DNA of 28,547 nt. Origin: Bacillota bacterium (GTDB taxonomy: Bacteria; Bacillota; Clostridia; Acetivibrionales; DTU013). The position numbers and the translations under genes were made by a program. Below are positions 6,195 to 13,964 of this stretch, piece after piece (within the stretch, counting starts at the first letter, position 1; every line of letters starts with the position of its first letter). Location of the stretch: assembly GCA_023412665.1 (NCBI GenBank), contig JAEZCA010000017.1, positions 1-28,547 of the forward strand, read 5' to 3'. The notes below the pieces were generated by a model that did no database searches, was not told where the DNA came from, and was given only the letters and a program-made list of their open reading frames with translations.

Positions 6195-6278
6195 GCTGTC
6201 AACGTTAATAAATACCTGTAACCGAAAAATCTGAATCCTGAACTGATGCTTATGCTTTAACTAATGTGACGGTTATGC

Positions 6279-7013
6279 TCACTCCTGATATCGTTTTATA
6301 AAGCTCTTTGCCTTGGATAAATATTTGCTTTCGGGGAACTTCTCAGTCAGCAATACCATTTTATCAACAGCCATTTTCTTATCTCCTGTTTTTAGTACAG
6401 AGTATGACAGGTAATAAAGGCATTTATCGGAAAATTCTTCTTTCGGAGCATATTTATAAGAAAGGTCAAAAGCTGATGCAGCCTCTTCATACTTCTTACC
6501 CAAATATAACTCGTAGCCCTCATCATATAAAAGCTTGCCAGCCTGATAACTGGCTTTCTGATGTAATGTGTCCAGCATTGCAAGAGAGCTCTCATCCATA
6601 TATACAGTATCAATAGTTTTGATAAGGTCTACGCATTCTTTTACCTTTCCATCCAGAAACAATTTCATTGTGTTGGATAATTTTACCTTTTCTGCTTCCT
6701 TGGTCCGATATTTCGATTCCAGGTTGGCTTTACTGTCCTCCAGCTCACTGATATCCTGGTTCAGGCTTTCGATCTGCTTCTTTAGGTCATCAATTTCCTG
6801 GTTCAATTTTTCATTCATTTCCTGAGCGCTTGCAAAATGCTGCTGATACATTTCTCTTTCTGATTCGGTATTGAATACCTGGCTTTTATAATTCTCAAGG
6901 CTTCTATTCAGTCTGATTTGACTATACCCTGCAAATACCAGTACTATAAAGGCACTGAAAAAAAGTATGACTGCATATAGCCATACGCTTGACTTCTTTT
7001 TGTTTTCATTCAT
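6279..7013 (-). CDS. Membrane-anchored coiled-coil/TPR protein
   Basis: This 244-residue protein has a lysine-rich start, one transmembrane helix (about residues 11-31, LYAVILFFSAFIVLVFAGY), a long coiled coil (about 50-120, rich in EKLNQEIDDLKKQIE-type heptads) and a C-terminal helical-repeat region (about 150-242). The C-terminal region contains YELYLGKKYEEAASAFDLSY and AVDKMVLLTEKFPESKYLSK, typical of tetratricopeptide repeats like those in the C-terminal part of CpoB/YbgF. The likely topology is one anchor with the coiled coil and TPR outside the cytoplasm, or a reverse-oriented cytoplasmic form; the sequence does not decide. The start has AGGGGGT upstream. It is flanked by inverted copies of an intergenic repeat. 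A scaffolding role in the envelope is inferred only. Confidence 0.85.
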   Translation of the reverse strand: MNENKKKSSVWLYAVILFFSAFIVLVFAGYSQIRLNRSLENYKSQVFNTESEREMYQQHFASAQEMNEKLNQEIDDLKKQIESLNQDISELEDSKANLESKYRTKEAEKVKLSNTMKLFLDGKVKECVDLIKTIDTVYMDESSLAMLDTLHQKASYQAGKLLYDEGYELYLGKKYEEAASAFDLSYKYAPKEEFSDKCLYYLSYSVLKTGDKKMAVDKMVLLTEKFPESKYLSKAKSFIKRYQE

Positions 7014-7045
7014 GGCGGAAGACCCCCTGAAGTAATATTATAACA

Positions 7046-7229
7046 CATCGTTAAAAGAAAAATTTTCGATTGTAGAAAATTTTTCTTACCTCTACAGTGT
7101 TTCAACGAGGCGGGAGATATGCTCACATCGTTTTCTTTCGATTAATCGAAAGAAAATATCTGAGAGGCAAATCGGTACCCGCCACCTGTAGAGGTGGGGC
7201 GGGGGGCCCATTTTTCGCCTCGTTATAAC
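7046..7229 (+). repeat. Intergenic hairpin repeat, copy A (long form)
   Basis: This is the longest copy of a dispersed repeat. In order it holds a 13-bp perfect hairpin (AAGAAAAATTTTC, loop GATTGTA); the sequence CAACGAGGCGGG; a second, fully palindromic stretch of 26 bases centred near 7143; CAAATCGGTACCCGCCACC; a CCACCT/AGGTGG stem merging into GGGGCGGG; and the end TTCGCCTCGTTATAAC. The two palindromes are each preceded by CATCGTT, suggesting an internal duplication. Its outer part is shared in inverted orientation with copy C and its inner part with the copy downstream of noc. It has no coding capacity of its own. Confidence 0.8.
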
Positions 7230-7301
7230 ATAATTATTTAAGAGAGAAGCTTTCGTTTGAGTTATCCCTTTCTCTCTACGCAATTTATCAAAGCTGTCCA
7301 C
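7230..7301 (-). pseudogene. Possible truncated HTH-type gene fragment
   Basis: Downstream of an AAGGA site, a GTG or ATG start reads VDSFDKLRREKGITQTKAS, which resembles the first helix of Cro/CI-type helix-turn-helix proteins. After about 24 codons the frame runs into the end of the intergenic repeat and continues only as repeat-derived sequence to a stop near 7092. The simplest reading is a gene remnant cut by the repeat. A chance frame is also possible. Confidence 0.3.
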
Positions 7302-7331
7302 AAACATTCCTTATGATCAGGCTCTCCATTT

Positions 7332-7847
7332 TTATGAATCATATGTGTTTGAGACATGTGCCTTCCTTGCATCGTCTATTGCTTTAATTTCCTCTGCTGA
7401 AAGAGCATATTTTGATTTTCCTCTTAGTACCGGTTTAGCATACGTTGAAGAACTGTCCCTGGCATAAAGACTGCTTATAACTACACCGTCATCATTATTG
7501 TCAAGCAATGCTATCGAAAAGCACAGATCACTGCCCACATCATCAAAAGCATTATATCTAACTATTCCAACCTTCTGCACACAGTAGTACATGTTTCTCT
7601 TTATAGCATTCAGTTGATATTCTATCTCCTTATTCTTTCCCAAGACATTGTTTACCTTGTTGATACAGTCATCGAGCACTTCCTCCATACTCGCATCACC
7701 AAGTCCGTTCATAAATTTATTATACTTGCTTTTTAACTTTTTTATTTTTACTCTGTTTGATATATTCATCATAAACAGTATTATTATCAGAAAAAAGTTC
7801 ACACAGATCAATATGAACAGTTCCATTTTTATTCCTAGTATATTCAT
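7332..7847 (-). CDS. DUF4446 family membrane protein
   Basis: This 171-residue protein has an N-terminal transmembrane helix (about residues 8-27, MELFILICVNFFLIIILF) and a short basic helical linker. Its globular domain carries the family pattern RNMYYCVQKVGIVRYNAF, DLCFSIALLDNNDDGVVIS and a C-terminal SAEEIKAIDDA. The family is DUF4446, generally encoded directly downstream of parB in Clostridia, as here. Its role is unknown; the genomic link suggests a membrane function tied to chromosome segregation or cell-cycle events. AAGGAGAT lies upstream of the ATG. A parS site lies just upstream of this gene, between it and parB. Confidence 0.9.
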   Translation of the reverse strand: MNILGIKMELFILICVNFFLIIILFMMNISNRVKIKKLKSKYNKFMNGLGDASMEEVLDDCINKVNNVLGKNKEIEYQLNAIKRNMYYCVQKVGIVRYNAFDDVGSDLCFSIALLDNNDDGVVISSLYARDSSSTYAKPVLRGKSKYALSAEEIKAIDDARKAHVSNTYDS

Positions 7848-7885
7848 TGCTTATATCTCCTTAGAGCCGTTTTTCTTGTATTTAA

Positions 7886-7901
7886 TGTTTCACGTGAAAC
7901 A
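7886..7901. promoter_or_regulatory. parS site 1
   Basis: This is a perfect TGTTTCACGTGAAACA palindrome, extended by AA and TT to a 20-base palindrome. It is the centromere-like ParB/Spo0J loading site and lies between parB and the DUF4446 gene. Confidence 0.95.
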
Positions 7902-8025
7902 TTTGCTTTTTTTAGTACTCCTTTATGTTGGCCTCTATTTTTCATTTTAAGGCTTTTCGGCCTCCCAATGTAAAATCATATTACCCTGACTCTTAAAACA
8001 CGCTGGAGGCGATTCTGTGAGGTGG

Positions 8026-8877
8026 CTATTTTTGGTTGTTTCTACCTATGCCTTCCACAATGTTTATTATTCTGTCTAGTTCATCCAATGAATAATATTC
8101 TATCAATATTTTACCATTCTTCTTATTATTAATTATCCTGACCCGAGTGCCGAATATCTCCCTGAACCTCTCCTCAATAGCCTGGTGCTCTGCATCGGAT
8201 ACTTTTGTTTTCTTTGGTTTCTTTGGAGTCGACAATTGCTTTACAAGCAATTCCGTCTCCCTTACACTTAGTTCCTTCCTGTTTATTTCATCAAGAGCTT
8301 TTAGCTGAATATCATTGCTGTCAATAGAAAGCAGGGCTCTGGCATGACCGCTGCTGATCTCTCCGGAAATAAGACTGGATTTTATCTTATCCTGGAGAGA
8401 AAGTAATCTTATAGAATTAGTTATAGCCGGTCTGCTTTTACCTACAGTTTCCGATACTTCTTCCTGAGTCATTCCATACTCAGATATGAGCCTTTCATAT
8501 GCCTCTGCCTCTTCTATTGGATTAAGGTCTTCTCTCTGGATATTTTCTATAAGAGCAATCTCCATGACCTGCTTGCTTGACAGCTCTCTCACAATAACAG
8601 GCACCGTCTGAAGTCCCGCGAGTCTGGCAGCTCTCCATCTTCTTTCTCCTGCAACGATCTTATATGTACTCCCATCACGATGTACTATTAGTGGCTGTAC
8701 TACTCCATGCTGTTTTATAGATTCAGCAAGCTGTGCCAACTTCTCGTCGTTAAAATGCTTACGCGGTTGTTCTATATTGGGTTCTATTTCATTTATTCTA
8801 ACTTCCTTAACACCATTATTATCATTTTCTACAGATTCGATCAGCGCTCCAAGTCCCTTGCCCAATCCTTTTTTCAT
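8026..8877 (-). CDS. parB: Chromosome-partitioning protein ParB (Spo0J)
   Basis: This 283-residue ParB binds parS, hydrolyses CTP and spreads as a DNA clamp to organise the origin. Visible features: N-terminal KKGLGKGLGALI, the ParA-stimulating basic tail; the ParB/Srx domain with the CTP-binding motif GERRWRA at 77-83; ENIQREDLNPIEEAEAY; a central helix-turn-helix MTQEEVSETVGKSRPAITN that reads parS; and the C-terminal dimerisation region from about residue 225. It starts one base after the parA stop codon, with GAAGGTAAT as ribosome binding site inside parA, so translation is coupled. Three parS sites lie within 2.3 kb. The second ParB-family gene in the window is closer to Noc. Confidence 0.97.
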   Translation of the reverse strand: MKKGLGKGLGALIESVENDNNGVKEVRINEIEPNIEQPRKHFNDEKLAQLAESIKQHGVVQPLIVHRDGSTYKIVAGERRWRAARLAGLQTVPVIVRELSSKQVMEIALIENIQREDLNPIEEAEAYERLISEYGMTQEEVSETVGKSRPAITNSIRLLSLQDKIKSSLISGEISSGHARALLSIDSNDIQLKALDEINRKELSVRETELLVKQLSTPKKPKKTKVSDAEHQAIEERFREIFGTRVRIINNKKNGKILIEYYSLDELDRIINIVEGIGRNNQK

Positions 8878-8878
8878 A

Positions 8879-9655
8879 TTACCTTCTTACCTCCATGGAA
8901 TAGTCTATAACCTCCTGCGCAAGATCCAGATAGCACTCCGCTCCCTTTGACTTTGCGTCGTATAAGATGATCGGAAGTCCAAAACTTGGAGCCTCACTCA
9001 AACGCACATTCCTAGGTATTACAGTTCTGTATACCTTATTTCTGAAGTGTTTTTTTACATCCTCGACGACCTGTATCGATAGGTTAGTCCTTGCATCAAA
9101 CATAGTTAATACGACACCCTCTACATCTAATGATGGATTTAAATGCCTCTGTACAAGCTTGACAGTATTCATTAGCTGACTCAGCCCTTCGAGTGCATAA
9201 TACTCGCACTGTATAGGCACCAATATCGTATCCGCAGCAGTCAATGCATTCAATGTCAGCAGTCCAAGGGATGGCGGACAATCTATCAGTATAAAGTCAT
9301 ATTTATCTCTGACACCATCTATTGCCGCCTTCATCCTGGTTTCTCTCGATATTACAGACACTAGCTCCACTTCCGCACCTACAAGCTGTATGTTTGATGG
9401 ACATATGTAAAGATTGTCTATCATCGTTTTAGTTAAGGCATTTTCTATGTTTTCATCATTGATAATTACTTCGTATATTGATTTACTTATCGTCTTTTTA
9501 TCAACACCAAGGCCGCTGGTGGTATTGCCCTGTGGATCAACATCTATAATGACTACCTTCTTGCCCTTATATGCAAGGCATGAGCTGAGGTTGACCGCTG
9601 TTGTGGTCTTGCCTACTCCACCCTTCTGATTTGCAATAGCTATCACCTTGGCCAA
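8879..9655 (-). CDS. parA: Chromosome-partitioning ATPase ParA (Soj)
   Basis: This Walker-type ATPase works with ParB/parS in origin segregation and in Firmicutes also tunes DnaA activity. Visible motifs are the deviant Walker A KGGVGKTT near the N-terminus, DVDPQGNTTSGLG, and Walker B FILIDCPPSLGLLT. The length of 258 residues is normal for a chromosomal ParA without an N-terminal HTH. I chose a TTG start giving MAKVIAIANQKGG, the usual family N-terminus, with AGGAG eight bases upstream. A GTG three codons earlier overlaps that ribosome binding site and is less likely. An extended -10 promoter lies about 40 bases upstream. Confidence 0.96.
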   Translation of the reverse strand: MAKVIAIANQKGGVGKTTTAVNLSSCLAYKGKKVVIIDVDPQGNTTSGLGVDKKTISKSIYEVIINDENIENALTKTMIDNLYICPSNIQLVGAEVELVSVISRETRMKAAIDGVRDKYDFILIDCPPSLGLLTLNALTAADTILVPIQCEYYALEGLSQLMNTVKLVQRHLNPSLDVEGVVLTMFDARTNLSIQVVEDVKKHFRNKVYRTVIPRNVRLSEAPSFGLPIILYDAKSKGAECYLDLAQEVIDYSMEVRR

Positions 9656-9695
9656 TTGCTTCACTCCTAACGTTAAAGTACTATTGATCTATGTA

Positions 9696-9704
9696 ATTAT
9701 AACA
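9696..9704 (-). promoter_or_regulatory. Extended -10 promoter element for parA-parB
   Basis: The minus strand reads TGTTATAAT, an extended -10 element, about 40 bases upstream of the parA start. No convincing -35 box lies at the usual distance. The wider 9665-9878 gap is AT-rich and shows no gene. Confidence 0.4.
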
Positions 9705-9878
9705 TAAAGTCATAAAATATAACACAATCGTTTTTTGATAAGTATGTTTTTACAAGCAATAACATATGATATTTGAATTAATAAAAAGGCAGAACAAAGC
9801 AAAAGAAGTTGCTCACACACTAGAGAATTGTCAGTCTTCAGGCTTAAATGTACTGCACCAACTCATTGATCAACTAAA

Positions 9879-9894
9879 TGTTTCACGTGAAACA
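9879..9894. promoter_or_regulatory. parS site 2
   Basis: This is a second perfect TGTTTCACGTGAAACA, upstream of parA and about 2 kb from site 1. Confidence 0.95.
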
Positions 9895-9923
9895 TAATTA
9901 CCCTATAAAGGAGTTAAACTCTT

Positions 9924-9992
9924 ATGTCTGAGAAAAAATTCAAATACCCGCGCAGTGATCATTTGTGTAAAATAAAACTCTCATCAACTTAA
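9924..9992 (+). CDS. Possible 22-residue small ORF between parS sites
   Basis: The plus strand has AAAGGAG followed after ten bases by ATG and the peptide MSEKKFKYPRSDHLCKIKLS plus ST. The stop codon lies inside a terminator hairpin. The good ribosome binding site is the only support. It could be a truncated gene start or chance. Confidence 0.2.
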   Translation: MSEKKFKYPRSDHLCKIKLSST

Positions 9993-10005
9993 GGATGAGA
10001 GTTTT
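9974..10005. terminator. Bidirectional terminator downstream of gyrB
   Basis: A perfect 12-bp stem, AAAACTCTCATC with GATGAGAGTTTT, encloses an 8-base loop. On the minus strand it is followed by ATTTTAC, so it would stop transcription coming from gyrB before parA. It is close to symmetric, so plus-strand termination is also possible. Confidence 0.75.
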
Positions 10006-10039
10006 ATATGCATCGACTAAATCGATTTGTTCATTTTCC

Positions 10040-10215
10040 ATTGAGGGCATGTCCCCATACCCCCTCGCTACGGGTGAAATGAATTCGCCCTACGCTACAC
10101 TCCGTGCGCCACGCCTAAACGTGGCGTTTGTACAACGTCAGTGGGAGATTGTACTCGCCACTGACAGCTTTTTCATTGGCCACCCCCTCATAAGAGGAGG
10201 GGGACTGTGACGCTG
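10040..10215. other. GC-rich structured intergenic island
   Basis: This stretch is clearly richer in G+C than its surroundings and contains no convincing gene. It holds three strong hairpins in a row: GCCACG/CGTGGC (near 10109-10126), TCAGTGG/CCACTGA (near 10138-10164) and CCCCCTC/GAGGGGG-like arms (near 10183-10203). On the minus strand a 12-codon frame (MKKLSVASTISH) follows AGGGGGTGG but is too short to call. It may be a dispersed repeat, an RNA gene or a transferred scrap. Confidence 0.4.
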
Positions 10216-10220
10216 TTCAA

Positions 10221-10236
10221 TGTTTCACGTGAAACA
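10221..10236. promoter_or_regulatory. parS site 3
   Basis: This is a third perfect TGTTTCACGTGAAACA, thirteen bases downstream of the gyrB stop codon. Together with site 2 it brackets the terminator and the GC-rich island. Confidence 0.95.
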
Positions 10237-10249
10237 TTAATTACTATTA

Positions 10250-12178
10250 CTAGATATCTAAATTCGTTACGTACTTTGCATTTTCTTGTATGAATTCTTT
10301 CCTTGGTTCTACCTTATCACCCATGAGCACAGTAAAAATCTTGTCCGCCGCTACTGCGTCATCAAGCTCTACCTTCATCATAGTTCTTGTCTCCGGGTTC
10401 ATTGTCGTCTCCCATAGCTGTTCTGAGCTCATCTCACCAAGACCCTTATACCTCTGTATATCGCAGTCTTCCTTTTTCCAATTATGTTCTTTCTGTATTT
10501 TTTCAACCTCTTTCTCGTTATAGGCATAATATTCTTCTTTTCCTTTATATACCTTATAAAGAGGCGGCATTGCTATATAAACGTGTCCATGCTCAACCAG
10601 AGGCTTCATATATCTATAGAAGAATGTAAGCAGTAAAGTCCTGATATGAGATCCGTCGACATCAGCATCAGCCATTATGATAACCTTATCATACCTTAGC
10701 TTTGTTAAATCAAAATCCTCTCCAATATTTGCTCCAAGAGCTGTTATAACAGGAGTAAGTTTTTCATTGTCATACACCTTATCTATCCTGGATTTCTCAA
10801 CATTAAGCATCTTTCCCCAAAGGGGCAGTATTGCCTGAAATTTTCTGTCACGACCTTGTTTTGCCGAACCTCCTGCCGAGTCGCCCTCTACTATGTATAT
10901 TTCACACATCGATGGATCTCTGTTTGAGCAGTCAGCCAGTTTTCCCGGTAAAGTTGTAAACTCCAGCGCAGTCTTCCTTCTGGTAAGCTCCCTTGCTTTT
11001 CTCGCCGCCTCTCTGGCTCTCGATGCCGTCAGACATCTGTCAAGTATTATCCTTGATACCGATGGATTTTCTTCGAGGTAATCTGAAAGCTTCTCAGATA
11101 CGACGCTCTCTACAAGACTTCTTATTTCACTGTTTCCAAGCTTTGTTTTTGTCTGCCCCTCAAACTGGGGATCAAGCAGCTTGACACTGACAATTGCTGT
11201 CAAACCTTCTCTTACATCCTCACCCATGAGGTTTTTGTCATTTTCCTTTATCATGTTATACTTTCTTGCATAGTCATTTATGACCTTTGTTATTGCAGCC
11301 TTAAATCCTGTCAGGTGAGTACCGCCTTCAGTTGTGGCAATATTATTGGCATAGCTGAATATGTTTTCTACATACCGGTCATTATATTGCATTGCTATTT
11401 CACAAAATGATCCGTCCTTTTCTCCCTCTATATATATCGGGAGGTCATGAAGGACTTCCTTGTCCTTGTTGATATATTCAACAAATGAAACTATACCGCC
11501 TTCATAATGCAGGTCCTTTTCTATCCGCTCCTCTTTCCTTTCATCTATAAGACGTATATGTATGCCCTTATTTAAAAATGCCATCTCGCGGTATCTTGCC
11601 AGTAATGCTTCAAAGTCAAACACCGTTTCCTCAAAAATTTGGGCATCCGGTTTAAAATGTGTCTTGGTTCCGGTATAATCCGCCTCTCCTATTACCTCGA
11701 GAGGAGTAACTGTCTTTCCTCTCTCGTACCTCTGACGGTAAATTTTGCCTTCCCTTGCTACGTTAACCTCAAGATACTCTGATAAAGCATTTACAACAGA
11801 TGCTCCAACTCCATGAAGTCCGCCTGAAACAGTATATGCCCCGCCTCCGAATTTTCCGCCTGCATGCAGTATCGTATGTACTACTTCTACTGTTGGGATA
11901 CCCATCTTTGGATGAATACCTACCGGAATACCACTTCCATTATCTATAACAGTGACAGAGTTATCCTTCTCGATAGTTATTTCTATTTTGTCGCATCTTC
12001 CGGCCAGAGCTTCATCCACACTGTTTGCAACAATCTCATATACCAGATGGTAAAGCCCTCTGAGAGAAGTGCTGCCTATATACATACCGGGTCTTTTTCT
12101 GACGGCCTCCAGACCTTCCAGCACTTGTATCTGATTTTCATCATACTTGTTATGATTTTCGCCTATCCTGCCTTCCAT
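10250..12178 (-). CDS. gyrB: DNA gyrase subunit B
   Basis: This is the ATPase subunit of DNA gyrase, which with GyrA introduces negative supercoils. In order it has: the GHKL ATPase domain (VLEGLEAVRKRPGMYIGS, NSVDEALAG, VIDNGSGIPV, GGLHGVGASVVNALS); the transducer with QTKTKLGNSEIR; the TOPRIM domain with EGDSAGG and DADVDGSHIRTLL; and the C-terminal QRYKGLGEM. At about 642 residues it is the usual Gram-positive size without the proteobacterial insertion. I chose the internal ATG (MEGRIGENHN) because AGGAGG lies six bases upstream; an ATG five codons earlier is weaker. It follows remB by 44 bases and is probably cotranscribed with it. gyrA is unusually far away, on the other side of the origin and the opposite strand. 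Confidence 0.97.
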   Translation of the reverse strand: MEGRIGENHNKYDENQIQVLEGLEAVRKRPGMYIGSTSLRGLYHLVYEIVANSVDEALAGRCDKIEITIEKDNSVTVIDNGSGIPVGIHPKMGIPTVEVVHTILHAGGKFGGGAYTVSGGLHGVGASVVNALSEYLEVNVAREGKIYRQRYERGKTVTPLEVIGEADYTGTKTHFKPDAQIFEETVFDFEALLARYREMAFLNKGIHIRLIDERKEERIEKDLHYEGGIVSFVEYINKDKEVLHDLPIYIEGEKDGSFCEIAMQYNDRYVENIFSYANNIATTEGGTHLTGFKAAITKVINDYARKYNMIKENDKNLMGEDVREGLTAIVSVKLLDPQFEGQTKTKLGNSEIRSLVESVVSEKLSDYLEENPSVSRIILDRCLTASRAREAARKARELTRRKTALEFTTLPGKLADCSNRDPSMCEIYIVEGDSAGGSAKQGRDRKFQAILPLWGKMLNVEKSRIDKVYDNEKLTPVITALGANIGEDFDLTKLRYDKVIIMADADVDGSHIRTLLLTFFYRYMKPLVEHGHVYIAMPPLYKVYKGKEEYYAYNEKEVEKIQKEHNWKKEDCDIQRYKGLGEMSSEQLWETTMNPETRTMMKVELDDAVAADKIFTVLMGDKVEPRKEFIQENAKYVTNLDI

Positions 12179-12222
12179 GTTTTCCTCCTGCATAATCTTT
12201 CTGATTATTTTTCTCTACTGTA

Positions 12223-12486
12223 TTACGATATACCCTCTATAAAGCCGCACCTTTTTTGCAGCGTCACCGATGAAATAGGAGAAAGGTATATTTTACTCTT
12301 TTTATCTTCTTCCGTTATTACAAACGATCTTGGAAGGTCATCTGATATAGTTTCTATAAAGCCTTCCTCTTCGGCGGTTTTTAAAAAGTCTCTGCTATCC
12401 TTTGATAGTGTGGTAGTATCAATATCCAGGATAGCTATGACATTTCTTAATGGTATCACTACATCCGAACCTATATGTAAAAACAT
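12223..12486 (-). CDS. remB: DUF370/RemB-like regulatory protein
   Basis: This 87-residue protein begins MFLHIGSDVVIPLRNVIAIL, continues DIDTTTLSKDSRDFLKTAEE, and later has RSFVITEEDKKSKIYLSPIS. It belongs to the DUF370 family (YaaB/RemB of Bacillus), encoded between recF and gyrB in many Firmicutes. The related RemA is a ring-forming DNA-binding activator of matrix genes; a regulatory function for this protein is inferred by analogy. GCAGGAGG sits five bases before the ATG. A good promoter lies upstream, so remB and gyrB may form a separate unit from recF. Confidence 0.9.
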   Translation of the reverse strand: MFLHIGSDVVIPLRNVIAILDIDTTTLSKDSRDFLKTAEEEGFIETISDDLPRSFVITEEDKKSKIYLSPISSVTLQKRCGFIEGIS

Positions 12487-12522
12487 TGCCTTCCTCCTGC
12501 TATACTTATTGCCTCGTTATAT

Positions 12523-12551
12523 ATTCTATCTTAAATAAATATTCTGTGCAA
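12523..12551 (-). promoter_or_regulatory. Promoter for remB-gyrB
   Basis: On the minus strand TTGCAC is followed after 17 bases by TAGAAT, just upstream of remB and downstream of the recF stop. The predicted start falls in ATATAACGAGGC, which matches the end sequence of the intergenic repeat family (GCCTCGTTATA on the plus strand). Confidence 0.65.
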
Positions 12552-12564
12552 ATGATTACCTTTA

Positions 12565-13674
12565 TTAATCTATATTAATATTCCCAGCCTGAACAATAAA
12601 AAAATTTGCCTTCTCACTGCTTCTTTTAAAGAAACGCTTATCCGTACTTGTTATAAATGTTTGCATTCCGTCGATACTATCAAGCAGATATTCCTTTCGT
12701 CTGTCGTCCAGTTCTGAAAGCACATCATCCAGAAGCAGAACCGGAAATTCACCTGTTTCTTCCTTCATCAGGTCTATTTCAGCAAGTTTTATTGAGAGTA
12801 CAGATGTTCTTTGCTGCCCTTGTGATGCGTATACCTTTGTACTTTCTCCATTTAAAATAATATCTATGTCATCTCTGTGTGGGCCTACTGCAGTTGATCC
12901 CTTTGATAGCTCCTTCTCTCTGTTTTTAATTATATTACTTCTGAATAGTTCCTCAATATCATTTTCATTGTTGACTCCATGCATTTCAAAGGAAGGATCA
13001 TAGTTCAATCTTAGTTTTTCCTCACTATTTGTCAGCCTTTCGTGACGCATACCGGACAGTTCGTCCAATCTCCTTATAAATTGCCCCCTGGCTTTCATAA
13101 TGCGAGTTCCGGTTTTTACCAGATGGTGGTCCCATACATCCAATGTATCAGCCAGCTTTTTGTTTATACTGATATTCTTCAGGAGATTGTTTCGTTGGAA
13201 CAATATTTTGGAATATTGCTGCAGATCATAGAAATATGATGGTCTCAGCTGGCTGAGAGTAATATCTATAAAGCGTCTTCTTTCCACAGGACCTTGTTTT
13301 ATCAGAAGCAGATCCTCCGGTGAAAACATCACCGCATTCAGATGACCCATCATATCTCCTATTTTTTTAAGTGGAATTTCATTTATAGATATCTTTTTTT
13401 TCTGATCGATATTGTATGTTACATGTATTTCTTCATTTACATTCTCTTTCTTATAATTTAACTTTATTTCAAAAAAGCTGCATCCGTACTTAAGAAGTTC
13501 ATTGTCTCTTGAGGTTCGGTGCGATCTTCCCGATGCACATAGAAAAATAGCTTCGACCACATTTGTCTTACCTTGGGCATTGTTTCCATATATTATATTA
13601 TATGTATCAGAGAATTCGGCTTCGGCTTCAACATAATTTCTATAATTTTTCAGCTTTATACTATCTATACGCAA
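12565..13674 (-). CDS. recF: DNA repair/recombination ATPase RecF
   Basis: This 369-residue SMC-like ATPase helps load RecA at gaps and supports restart of stalled forks. The N-terminal Walker A region is YGNNAQGKTNVVEAIFLCAS. The coiled-coil/arm region spans about 130-260. The C-terminal signature region reads ASQGQQRTSVLSIKLAE, with Walker B VLLLDDVLSELD. The start is a TTG (MRIDSIKLKNYRNY) with AAGGAG eight bases upstream; no ATG in frame gives the family N-terminus. It lies in the conserved dnaA-dnaN-yaaA-recF block, 44 bases after yaaA. Confidence 0.96.
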   Translation of the reverse strand: MRIDSIKLKNYRNYVEAEAEFSDTYNIIYGNNAQGKTNVVEAIFLCASGRSHRTSRDNELLKYGCSFFEIKLNYKKENVNEEIHVTYNIDQKKKISINEIPLKKIGDMMGHLNAVMFSPEDLLLIKQGPVERRRFIDITLSQLRPSYFYDLQQYSKILFQRNNLLKNISINKKLADTLDVWDHHLVKTGTRIMKARGQFIRRLDELSGMRHERLTNSEEKLRLNYDPSFEMHGVNNENDIEELFRSNIIKNREKELSKGSTAVGPHRDDIDIILNGESTKVYASQGQQRTSVLSIKLAEIDLMKEETGEFPVLLLDDVLSELDDRRKEYLLDSIDGMQTFITSTDKRFFKRSSEKANFFIVQAGNINID

Positions 13675-13718
13675 GGAAATACTCCTTCACAATATTGTGC
13701 ATATATTTCGGCCGTGGC

Positions 13719-13928
13719 TTATTCTACAGTATATTTCTTTCCTTCAAACTCAACGTTATCTCCCGGTCTTAATTTCTTACCTCTTTGCAATTCAACCTTA
13801 CCGTTCACACTGACTTTTCCGACCGATATGATATATTTCGCATCTGAGCCGCTTCCCACAATGCCCGCAAGCTTCATCAGCTGTTCCAGCTTTATGTATT
13901 CTGTATTTATCTTTACTTTTTCCAACAT
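13719..13928 (-). CDS. yaaA: S4-domain RNA-binding protein YaaA
   Basis: This protein of about 69 residues has an S4-like RNA-binding fold (YIKLEQLMKLAGIVGSGSD, then GKVSVNGKVELQRGKKLRPG). Small S4 proteins between dnaN and recF are a hallmark of the Firmicute origin. A role in ribosome assembly has been linked to the Bacillus homologue, and nothing here contradicts that. The start is either this ATG or the GTG codon directly before it; AAGG sits nine or six bases upstream respectively. It follows dnaN by about 36 bases and is probably cotranscribed. Confidence 0.92.
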   Translation of the reverse strand: MLEKVKINTEYIKLEQLMKLAGIVGSGSDAKYIISVGKVSVNGKVELQRGKKLRPGDNVEFEGKKYTVE

Positions 13929-13964
13929 CACAGCCTACCTTCCAAAAATATCAGATCATAATAT

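Noticed and set aside
6392..6613. Second-frame ORF inside the coiled-coil/TPR gene
   Set aside because: It is in another frame of a gene with clear membrane, coiled-coil and TPR features, with no independent start signal.
6103..7229. A CRISPR array or classical insertion sequence
   Set aside because: The repeats are few, inverted and irregular, with no regularly spaced unique spacers and no transposase between them.
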